From the NCBI GenBank assembly GCA_024803745.1, contig JANJXV010000013.1, forward strand, positions 35,424,501-35,488,500: a stretch of DNA of 64,000 nt. The letters run 5' to 3'. The position numbers and the translations under genes are program-made. The notes beneath the pieces are model-generated. The model did not search any database, was not told the DNA's origin, and saw nothing but the letters and a program-made list of their open reading frames with translations. The DNA is from Megascapheus bottae (taxonomy: Eukaryota; Chordata; Mammalia; Rodentia; Geomyidae). Shown in pieces: positions 10,552 to 22,500 of this stretch; within the stretch, counting starts at the first letter, position 1, and each line of letters starts with the position of its first letter.

Positions 10552-13500
10552 ATTTTGAAAGGGGAACACAAGGGCCAGGAGCATGGCCTTAGTGGTAGCA
10601 TGCTTACCTAGCATGCATGAAGCCCTGCGTTTGATTCTCTGGAACCACATACACAGGAAAAGCCGGAAGTGTCGCTGTGGCTCAAGCGGCAGAGTACTAG
10701 CCTTGAGCAAAGAATGTCCAAGGACAGTGCCCAGGCCGAGTTTAAGCCCCAGGATTGGAAGGAAAGAAGGGAGGAAGAAAGGAGACCATAATAATTTATG
10801 TGAATTAAATTATTTATGTAAAATACTATTATTTATTTTCTGGACACGAGTGGATCATTCGTGCAATCCTAAATACTTGAAGGTCTGAAAATGGGAAGGT
10901 TATAGTTTAAGACCAGCCTGGAGAGAAAAGTTTATAAGATTTCATCATAGCACAAAGTCGGTACAGATGCCTGTCATCCTAGCTTCATGGGAGGATGACA
11001 AAAGGATTATCATTTCAGGCCAGCCCAGGAATAAAAGTTCACAAGACTTCATCCCAACTGAAGAAGCTAGGTGTCGTGGCACACCTTCATCATTCCAGCT
11101 ACAAAAGAAAGCCTGTAGGAAGCTAAAATAGGCAGGTTAAATTAAATGGTCACTTAGGCTGGAATCGACCTGGTCTGCAACCTATCTCAAAAGTAGTAAG
11201 TAGTAAATATAGAAATGGGCCAGAAGTGTGGCTCAGTGCTATAACACCTGAGTAACTTTTTTTTTTTTTTTTTTTTTTTTTTGGCCAGTCCTGGGCTTGA
11301 GCTCAGGGCCTGAGCACTGTCCTTGGACTCAAGGCTAGAGCTCTACCACTTGAGCCTCGGCACCACTTCTGGCTTTTTTTTTTTCCTATGTATGTGGTAC
11401 CGAGGAATCAAACCCGGGTGTTCGTGCATGCTAGGCAAGCACTCTACCACTAGACCAAACTCCCTGCCCCCTGAGTAACTTTTTAGAGGGTTTTAACAGT
11501 TCAGTGAACATCCTTGGCTTTCTTTATAGTCAAAGCATGTATATCTACTTTATCAATGTTGTAGGATATGTCATGATTGTTTTATTCTTTGTTTTTGTTA
11601 TTGTTTATTTTGTTGTTGTTTGCTTTGTTTTGTTTTGTCTTGGGGCTTGAATTCTTGGCCTGGTTGCTGTCCCTGAGCTCTTCAGCTCAAGGCTAGTGCT
11701 CTACCTGTTTGAGCCACAGCACCACTTCCCATTTTCTGGTGGCTAATTGGAGGAAAGAGTCTCACAGACTTGCCAGCCTGGTCTGGCTTTTAACCGCAAT
11801 CCTGGGATCTCAGCCTCCTGAATAGCTAGGATTACAGGCATGAGCCACCCTGCCCAGCTCTTGAATTACTTTTTAAATTTTAAATATACAATTAATTTGT
11901 TAGGCTCTTCAGGCTAATAGATGTTTTGGTGGGTTGGGGATTATATAATCCATTACTATAAATACATTTAAGTATTTGTGCTATGATTGCATAAAGATCT
12001 TTGTACCTTCTCTTTATAGGCATGCATTCCTCAACAGCAACTGAGCTGTTTGTTACTGGACCTTTGGCAACCACTGGAACACTTCTACCATCTGCCCTCC
12101 CAGCTTATCAGCATCCCACCACCTTTAACAACAGAAACTTTGCTACCACCTCACCTTTGGTGCTTCAGGATACAAGTTTTAACACTTCAGCAAATGGAAT
12201 TTTAAATCCTCATGACCCTTTGCTACAAATAAAGACTTCCCAGGGAACTGTTCCAACTGCTTTGGCGTTTGAACGCCTGGGCAGTTCTGCATTAAGTAAC
12301 AGCACACCACCTCAGTCTTCAACATATCGCTCTGCTCAAGAATCTGCACCCCATCTCTTACAACCTCAATTTAGTTTGTTGCCTTCAGCTCTTGGGGGAG
12401 CCCAGCAAACTCCTCAAGCCTACAATTCTACTATCTTTTCTAGTTCTACTGCTTCCATTGAAAGAGCTCTGCGAGAATGTAGTGTCATTAAACACCACCA
12501 GCGGCCTTCAGGTACCCAGTCTATTCAGGCACAACTGACTGGTTCACAGCATTCCTTACATAGTTACCTATCAGATGCAAATGTAGCTAATTTTCAGGAA
12601 ACATCCAGGCAGTCTTCGTTGTCCTGTAGTCCAATTGGAGAATCTACTGAGGTGAGCAATGGAGGATTGCAACAGAAGACCCCCCAGGTATCAGATCTTC
12701 CTCAGTCTTACTCATCTGCAGTTCCATCATCAGGGTATCCTTTTACAAAAGTAGATAGCTGTTCTACAAAACTACCACTAACATCAACTAAGACTCCAAA
12801 ACCTCAAAGCATAATTCCTCCTGTGCAAACACTAAGCTATTCCAAACCTTTACATAACCAGAGTTCTGTAGTATCAGGTCAAGCACAAATTTATTCTACA
12901 GCACAGCTACCAAGCCTTTTATCAGTTAGTCAGTCCCAGAATTATGGGTTAGTACAGCCACATAATGTGCCATCTATTGTTCATTCGCAGGTTTATAGGT
13001 CCAACAGGGTTGAGAAATTGCCATCCTTGTATAAAACATTGGCTTATTCTTTATCATCTCAGCCTATAGCTTCTGAAAGCCAGACACTTAGTTATTCATC
13101 TAGTCAGCAAGAAGTATTATCTTCAATTACAAATGAGAATTACCCGGCTCAAACAAGGAATCTGTGTTCAGTCAGTCAATCTCAAAGTTACTCATCTGGT
13201 CATTCTCAGGGTTTATCACCAGTTAGTCCAACACGGGTCAGTTATTCATCTCAATCACAAATTTTGTCAGTTAGTCCTTCAGAAAGCTACGCATCAGGGC
13301 AGTCCCTGACTTTAACAGCCCCCTCTCTTTCTTATTCTTCTGCTTCTCGGGCTCAGAACTTGTCAGATTCTAATGCAGCCCCAAATTACATTTCTATGCA
13401 TACTTCCCAAAATGCCCAGACCCAAGAGTCATCATCACCCCAAGGCCAAAAGTTTTTGCCTGCTGTGCAGTCATCATCTTTTGCATCCTCTCCTCATTGT

Positions 13501-16500
13501 CAGACCTTACAGAGTAATATACCTTCCCCTGATCCAAAGTCCTATGCTGAAAGAAAACTTGACTCAACTGTGTATACATCTTCAAAGCAAGAAGATGATT
13601 TTCCAATGCAAGAGTTACAAACATTACAGCCACAGGCATCTCTTGAGTCATCAAGCCAAAGGCTATCTGATGGGGAAGTGAATGCTCAAGAACCAATTTA
13701 TAAGGCGTCCAAGGCAGATGACAGCTATTCTCCAAGTGTAATCAGAAGTAATTCCCATCTTGAAGATCAAGTTGTTGGGATTACTCTACAAGGATCAAAA
13801 AAGGAAGAAAACATGGTTGGTTCCGTGACTCAGCTTAACCAACAAATTGGCCAACCCAATAATGCAATAACCCCTGATCTCAAAAAGGCAACTAGTTTGA
13901 TGCAAACACCACAAATGAGGTTGAATACTAAAGACTTGAGCCAGCAGCTTTCTCTTACACATAAGGTACATGAAGCCAAGGTGCAGGAACAGCATGATCA
14001 AATAATGAGTGCCTCATCTCAGATTCAAATTCCAAATCATGCTTTAGGGCATACTCATCAGGCATCTCTTCCTAATACCCAGGTCCTTTTAGATTCTGCC
14101 TGTGATTTACAGGTTCTTCAGCATTCAATACTACAGGCAGGCTTAGGACAAGTAAAGTCATCTTTACAGCGTGTTCAGAGTCCTCAGCAAATAGTACATC
14201 CTTTCCTTCAAATGGATGGTCACATTATTCAGAGCAATGGTGATCATTCTCAGCAGCCTCTCCATCCTCAAAATTCAGAGATTATGAAACTAGACCTCTC
14301 TGAGCCTTCAAAACCACTACAACAACATCTAGCAACAAAGGGCCAATTCAGCGAGACAAATCAACATGATTCTAAGAGTCAGTTTGTTTCTCTTGGATCA
14401 ATATGTTTCCCAGAGGCAATGCTTCTCAGTGATGAGAGAAATATTTTATCAAATGTAGATGATATCTTAGCAGCTACAGCAGCAGCTTGTGGAGTTACAC
14501 CTTCTGATTTTTCCAAGTCAACTTCAAATGATACCATGCAGGCTGTTGAAGGTGGTGATCCTAAATCTCATTTTCAGCAGTCATTAGATGTCAGGCATGT
14601 GGCCTCAGATTTTAATTCAATAGCAGCTTCAGTAGGGAAGTCACAAAATATAAATGATATTTCCTTAAATGGAAACCAGGTTACTGTAAACCTTTCACCA
14701 GTACCTCCCCTTCAGTCAAAAATGACTCTTGATCAACAGCACATTGAAACACCTAGTCAAAATATATCTGCTAAAGTAACCTGCGCAGTGGTTGGACCAA
14801 GTCATGAAGTCCAAGAGCAAAGTTCTGCGTCATTCAAGAAACAGTCTGCTCCCAGTCATGAGCCCGAAGAAGACAATGAAGTTCCCGTTGATAGTACATT
14901 AAATAATAGCAGAAGCCAAGAGTTTGTTTCTAGTAGTAGGAGTATAAGTGGAGAGAGTGCTACATCAGAGAATGAGTTTACCTTAGGGAGTGATGACAGT
15001 CTGTCTGTGAACCCTACTAGGAGTACCCTTGCCCTGTTGGCCATGGCTCAGCCTGTTGACACGACCACTGCCAAAATGGAAGAGGAAAACCACGATGTAG
15101 CACATTTTAATCTGCCAAAGAAAAAAGGTAAAGGAAAGGGGCAAATGAAAGAGGATGATAATAGTAATTCAAAATACATAAAAAGATCTGCCCCAGGCAA
15201 ACGTCAAAATCCCAGGGGAGCAGACCCATGTTTACCATATACATCCCCTTCCTCAGAGAGCTGCCATGAAGGATATCAGCATCAGGAAAAAATGAGGCAG
15301 AAGATCAAAGAAGTAGAGGAAAAACAGCCAGAAGTAAAAACGGGATTTATTGCCTCTTTCTTAGACTTTCTGAAATCTGGGCCCAAGCAGCAGTTTTCCA
15401 CTCTTGCTGTACGCATGCCTAACAGGACCAGACGACCAGGGACTCAGATTGCTCGTACTTTCTGTCCCCCACCACTTCCAAAGACCTCATCCACATCACC
15501 AATGCCTTTAGTGTCAGAAACGGGGGGTGTCAGTCCAACAGAAAAAGCTGATAATGAACTTAAAAACTTGGAAAACTTGTCTTCATTTTCTTCTGATGAA
15601 GAAGACCCTGGAATGTGCACTCAAGATATCTATAAAAACATTCCTACTCCCTTAACTGCATTGGATGCTACTGCTGATAAAACAAAGAAAACAGGTAAAG
15701 TTTTAAGTAGATTCACATTAGGACTTTCCACTACTGTTCTAGCTATTGCCTGTATTTTATATTTTTCAAATTTCAAGTAAGTGTGCAAATTTTTAGAACA
15801 AAATGCATAAGCAGGTTTCTTAGAGACTTTTTAACCTTTATCTTTCCTATAGAAAAGTTCTGGGTTTTAGGTTGAGTCATTCCAGTTTTTCTTGGCTTTT
15901 TGCCACAGGCATCTTAATATACATGGTTTGCTATCTTTCTTTAATCTCAAGACATCTTTTGGAGGTGCGGCATTGCTTAGAGGTGTTGTATAAACTGGAA
16001 TAGGTTTGACATGATAATTTCACCTGAATATTAGTGTTCTGCTATTAAGTATAGTTATTCATCTAGTTAAGATAAACTTTTTTTGTGGGGGGGGAGAGGG
16101 TCATGGAGTTTGAACTTGGCTATTCCTTAGCTCTTCTGCTCTAGGCTACCGCCCTTCCCCTGGGCCTGGGTGTTGTCCCTGAGCTCTTCAGCTACTGCCC
16201 TACCCTTGAGCCAAGCCCTACTTTCTGTTTTCTAGAGGTTAATTGGAGAGAAGAGTCTCAGGTCCTTTTGTGCCTGGGCTGGCTTAGAACCTTGATCCTT
16301 AGATCTCAGCCCCCTGAGTAGCTAGGATTACAGGCCTTACAATTTTTTTACTGATACATTCAAATCTTTGGATATGCTTTACTTTCATGATTAATAGAGG
16401 AAATGTTCCAAGCATTGCCTTCTGTAAATCACTGACAGGTAAGTAGGTTACTGTTTTAAGGAACATACCAAGGAAATTTTTTTTTTTCCCCAGATCTGGG

Positions 16501-19500
16501 CTTGAACCCAGGGCCTCAGCACTGTCCTTGATATTTCTCAAGTCTAGAGTTCTACTACTTGAGCCTCAGCACCACCTCCGGCTTTTTTCTATGTATGTAG
16601 TACTGAGGAATTGAACCCTAGTCTTCATGCATGCTCGGCAAGCACTCTACCACTAGGCCAAACTCCCAGCCCAATTTTTTTTTTGGCCAGCCCTGGGCTT
16701 GAGCTCAGGACCTGAGTGCACTGTCCTTGGACTTTCTCAAGGCTAGAGCTTTACCACTTGAGCCACAGCACCACTTCCGGCTTTTTTACCTATGTATGTG
16801 GTACTGAGGAATCGAACCCAGGTCTTCATGCATGCTAGACAAGCACTCTACCACTAAGCCAAACTCCCAGCCCCAGGGAAAAGATTTTAAATCATGTTGC
16901 AACCATCTCTGTGCCAGGAATTTGTGTTATGAGATCATTACTTTCTCCAATATAGATGATGTAACTTATAGTAAAGGAACTGACTGCATTTACTAGTAAG
17001 CAATAGGGCTGAAGCCAGATGTATCTTTCTAGAACCTGCCTGTCTGACCATGTTTTTGTTGCTATAGCTCTATAGTATAATTTTAAGTCTGGTATTTTGA
17101 TATTCCTTTTACATGAATTTTTTTTTTTTTTTTTGTGGGTCATGGGGCTTGAACTTGGCCTTGGCGCTGTTCTTGAGCTCTTCAGCTCAAGGCTGCTGCC
17201 CTACCCCTGGGCCTGGGTGTTATCCCTGTGTTCTTAAGCTCAAGGCTACCACCCTGCCCTTGAGCCAAGTCCCACTTCCTGTTCTAGAAGTTAATTGGAG
17301 ATGAGAGTCTCAGGTCCTTTTGTGCCTGGGTGTCTCTGAACCTTGATCCTCAGATCTCAGCCTCCTGAGTAGCTAAGATTACAGGTGTGAGCCACCGTGC
17401 CCAGGCTCTTTTCTTTTTTTTTTTTTTTAGCATGGAATTATGTATGCCTCCATATGAATTTGTGGATTAATTTTTCTAATTCTGAGTAATTATATTTGTA
17501 TTTTAATGATTATAGCATTAAATCTTAAATTTCCTTCAGGCAGATGGTTTTTGTTTTTTTCGCTAGTCCTGGGGCTTGAACTCAGGGCCTGGGCATTGTC
17601 CTTGGACACTTTTTGCTGAAGGCTAGAGCATTGCCACTTGAGCCACAGTGTCACTTCCGGCTTTTTCTGTGTATGTGGTTCCAGAGAATCAAACCCAGGG
17701 CTTCCTGCATGCAAGGCAAGCATTCTCCTGGCCCAGCCAGTAAATGATCTTGAGAGATCTTTCCATCTTTTGATGTTTTCACTTTTTTTTCTGAAAGGTT
17801 TTATACTTTTCATTGTAAGATGTCTTTTACTTTCCTTGGTTAATATCTAGGTATTTTGTGGGGGAGAGGAGATATTATGAATAGAATTGTTTTCCTGGTT
17901 TTCTTTCTCAGCCTGTTCCTTGTTGATATATAGAAAAGCTATGTGTTGTTTTGTTTTGTTTTTGCCAGTCCTGGAGACTGAACTCAGGGCCTGAGCATGG
18001 TCCTTGGACTTTCTGAAGGTTAGAGCTCTACCACTTGACCCACAGCATCATGACTGGCTTTTTTCTAGGTATGTGGTACTGAGGAATCAAACCTGGGTCT
18101 TTGTGCATGCTAGGCAAGCACTCTACCAGTAGATCAAACTCCTGGTCCTTGTATTTTTGAGTATGTAGTATCTTGCTATTTTTCCATAGGTATTTTTATA
18201 AGTTCTAGAAATTTTTAGTGGAGTCTGTTGACTACAAGATGTTTTGTCTGTATAGAAATCACTTTCTATATTATATCTTGAAAAGCATGCCTTCATTGAT
18301 GGCTTTTCACCTCTTGGTCAAAACTTAGTTATTATATTTATATGGATGTATTTCTGGATTTCAATTCTCTTTCATTGACAATGTGTGTTGATGTTTTACC
18401 AATATCACATTGTTTTAATTGCTATAACTTGAGAGTAAATCTTGGGCCAGGAGCTTGGCCCAGTGGTAGAGTGTTTCCCTAGTATTCACGAAGCCCTGAG
18501 TTCTATTCCTGAGTACCATACACACAGAAAAAGTCACAAGTGGTACTGTGCTCAATTGGTAGAGCACTAGCCTTGAAAAAAGACAGTGCCCAGGCTCTGA
18601 GTTCAAGCTCCAGGACTGCCTACTCCCCCACTTTCCCCCCAAAAAGAGAAATCTTAAATAAAAGCAATATGAGTCCTCTAAATTTATTTTTCAAAATTAT
18701 TTTACCCTCTTTAGCTCTTTTTTCCATGGTTTTCAACTTATATGTTATTATTTCCCTTAAATAAAAGCCTTCTGGGAGTAAAATTGGATAGACAAACCAA
18801 TTTTCAAGGTCTTTTAGCATAGTAGAGGAACTGGTGACAACAATTACTTGTAAATTCCCAAGTAGTGACTGGAAAGGATTGTGAATATTCTCAGAACAAT
18901 GAAATAGTAAACATTGAAGGGATGGATAAATCATTTACCTTAATTTGATCATTACACATTGGATGTGTGTATTGAAACAGCACAGTATACCCCATAAATG
19001 TGTATATTAGGACATGTTGGTTTTAAAAAGTAAAATAATAAAAAATACCTTGGAAAAAATGAAAACAAATACAATAAGTTTTTTTTTTTTCTTTTGTCCA
19101 GTCCTGGGGCTTGAACTCAGGGCCTGGGCATTGTCCCTGAGCTCTCCAGCTCAAGGCTACCACCCTACCCCTTGAACTACAGGGCCATTTTGGGTTTTCT
19201 AGAGGTTAATTGGAGATAAGAATCTCACCAGTCTTTGGTGCCTAGACTGGCTTTGAACCATGATCCTCAGATCTGAGCCTCCTGAGTAGCTAGGATCTCA
19301 GAGTGAGCTACTGCATCCGGCTTTATACTTTTTGGTAGATATATTCTACCATGTGTTTTTTATTAGATTTATATCTGAATATTTGGGGTGCTATGTGTAA
19401 ATGTGTGTATATTATAAATCTTAAGCTTTTGCTCTTTGTTGTTTTCTTGTAAATATGGGATGTAGAGCATAGGTCCCTCTGGCTTCCAAGTAGTGAAGTC

Positions 19501-22500
19501 TACTACTTGAGCTATGCTTTAAGCTTGACTTTTTGCTGGTTATTTTGAAAACAAAAATAGGACTTTCTGCCTGCTTTTATCTTTGAACTGTGATCCAGGA
19601 CTTTTGTTTCTCTTTTTAGATTCCACAGGATATTCTGTGTAGACCATGATGTCCTCTGCAATGAGGAAAGTTTATTTCATCTCTTGCAATTAACTTTTTT
19701 CATTATGTCCCTGTTTAGTTTTTTCTTGTTTATATGTGTCTGCGTATGTGTCCACATGTGTGTAAGAATAAAATTAGGTTTTGCTGTGTACCCAGGCTAG
19801 CCTCAAACTTGAGATCCTCATGCCTTAGTTTCCTGGGCACTGGGATTCCATTATACTACCATCACCTGTGGCTTTTCCTATCTTTTACAAATTACTTGAA
19901 TAGTTTTTAGTATTTCTGTTTTGGTGCTGTCTGTCTCCTCCCTCCAATCCCCTTTAATTGTGCCAATCATGGGGCTGGAACTCAATTCTGGGCACTATCC
20001 CTGAGCTTTTGTCCTCAAGGCTTGTACTCTGCCAGCTGTTTCCAGCTTTTGTGGTATTTTATTTGGAGGTGAGAGTCTCCTGGGCTTTCTTGTCCTGGCT
20101 GACTTTGAACTGGGATCCTCAGATATCAACCTTCTGAGTAGCTAGGATTACAAATGTGAGTCACCAACACACACTGGTGAATAGGTATTATATAAACCAG
20201 TGTTTTATACAGACCAATGTTTTATAATCTTATCATCTACTGAGTTACATTTTTTACCACTTTAAGTAAAACATATGTGCCTGACAGCTATACAGGTGTT
20301 TTATATTTCCCCTTATATAAATTGACAGAAAACTTTTTTTTGTCACTCCTGGAACTTGAACTCAAGGCCTGAACACTGTCCTTAGAGATAAGAAGCCCAA
20401 CGAAGTGACCCACACCTATAATCCTAGCTACTCTGGACCTTGCATCGAAACCTAAGAACCTAAGACTCTTCTCTCCAATTAATCCCTAGAAAACGGAATG
20501 TAGTGCTGTGGCTCCAAGGGTAGGGCAGTAGCCCTATGCTGAAGAGCTCAGGAGAGCGCCCATGTCCAGAGTTCAAGCCCTGTGACCAACTAAAAGAAAA
20601 AAAAGAAAATTAAGGAGTCTCACAGACTTTATTTAGTGCCCAGCCTGGCTTTGAACTGAGATCTTCATATCTCAGCCTCCTGAGTAGCTAGGTGTGAGCC
20701 ACCGGGCCCAGCTCCTTTTTTTTTTCATATATTTTTATTGTAATTAATAGAAGGGTTACATTATATTCACCAGAAAGAAGGTGCATTACTTCACAAACAT
20801 TGATACCCTTTCTCGGGTCTTGGTCCCCATTTCCCTCCCCCCATCCCATCCCCATCCTTTTTTTTTTTTTTTTAAATTGTATTTTATTGTCTGGATAATG
20901 TTACAGTTAACATTCATCAGGTAATGGGTTCATTACTTCTCCAGCCTTAATACCCCTTCTCATGCTTTTGTCCCCTATTCCTTCCTCCCATCCCCCCACC
21001 CCGGCCATTTTCTTAAGTTTTTTCTCCTGTTCTTCAGGTTTCATAATTTCTATGACTTGTGAAGTTCACAGAATCTTTGGGTTCCTCTATTCTGCTATTG
21101 TACTCCAGTGATTTTATTTTTTTACAGTCCTTGAACTCATGGCCTGGGTACTGTCCTTGAGCTTTCTCAAGGCTAGCATTCTACCACTTGAGCCACAACA
21201 CTACATCCAGCTTTTTCTGTGTAACCCAGGGCTTTGTTCATGCTAGGCAGGCACTGCACCACTCGTCCATGCTCCCTGCCTTTCTCCAGTTTTTTTTTTT
21301 TTTTTAATATTGTGGGTAATGGGGCTTGAACTCCACCTGGGCACTGTCCCTGAGCTCTTCAACTTAAGGCTACTGCCCTGATCTTGAGCCAAGCCCCACT
21401 TCTCGTTTTCTAGAGGTAAATTGGAGATAAGAGTCTCAGGTCCTTTTTTTTGTGCCCAGGCTGGCGTTGAACTCTGATCCTCAGATCTGAGCCTCCTGAG
21501 CAGATAGGATTACAGTCATGAGCCATAAACACCCAGCTACTTCTGAATTATATTGGTAGTGGTATCTCGTGATCATTTTTTTTCTTTGAGAATTGGCTCT
21601 TCTTCGAATCTTTCTGTGGACTTTGGACTGTAAATTTGGTCTGTTGATTTGTTGAATATTATATTATAACCTCCTGGACTCTATTAAAATCCTCTGGAGA
21701 ATATGGATTTTGTTTTGTTGTATCTGGTAATTTGGATATGAATTTTACCTCATCTTCTGTAAGTTGATTCCTGCATTGGCCCCATTTTCAGAGCCTTTGC
21801 TTTGCTGCTTAGAACTTGTTTAAACAGTCTGGAACCTAAGTGCTGGCAGACTGTTCTGTAGTTCAGATATCAAAGCCTTTGAATGCTACTTTGTGGCTAT
21901 TCTACACCTATGGAGTTGATACAGGAGACTTTGACTTGATTCCCACCCTGCCCAGTCTCTTTTGCTAGCTGTGTTTTTTTTCTGGGAGATTTTAGGTATC
22001 ATATGATTATGATATAATATAGTTCTGTGCAACTGGACTGTCCTTGAAGCAGTGAGCTGATGGAAGCAAAAGAGTATTCTTCATGCTTTAGGGAGCCAAA
22101 GAGACAGCTGATCTGTTAGAATTTTAGCTGTCTCTTTCTCTGCCAATGGGTTGTATTTCTTAGATCTTGGCTTCTGTCTAGGCAGTCCTGGAAAAGAGAG
22201 AAAAAAGAAAAAAGATTTTTGCCTATATTTAGCCTTGCCCAAGGTTTCTCTCTCCATCTCTCTAGTAGAGGCAGTCAGTTTCTCATGCTTGTATATACAC
22301 TGGTTAATTCTGCAAAGAGGTTATCCTTTGTTCCACAGTAGAGAGATAAGAGAAGAAAATAAATTCAGTACCTAGGATAATTATCTTCATATAACTGTCA
22401 TCTTTTTGATGGTTAACTGGAGATAAAAGTATGAAATTTGCCTGCCCCAGATAACTTCAAACCTCCTGAGTAGGTAGGATTATAGGTGTAAGTCATTGAG

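Larger units (their letters stand above)
17035..18440 (-). mobile_element. Old LINE-1 ORF2 fragments, split by SINEs
   Basis: Antisense L1 ORF2 phrases at 17035-17110 (tatagctctatagtataatt), 17420-17545 (tccatatgaatttgtggatt), 17738-17945 (gttaatatctaggtattttg) and 18148-18440 (atatcacattgttttaattg). The last piece repeats the ORF2 region seen in the first, so at least two L1 fragments are present. No intact frame. Confidence 0.7.

Noticed and set aside
13373..14001. Secondary frames inside exon 4
   Set aside because: Shadow frames of the QSER1 coding frame.
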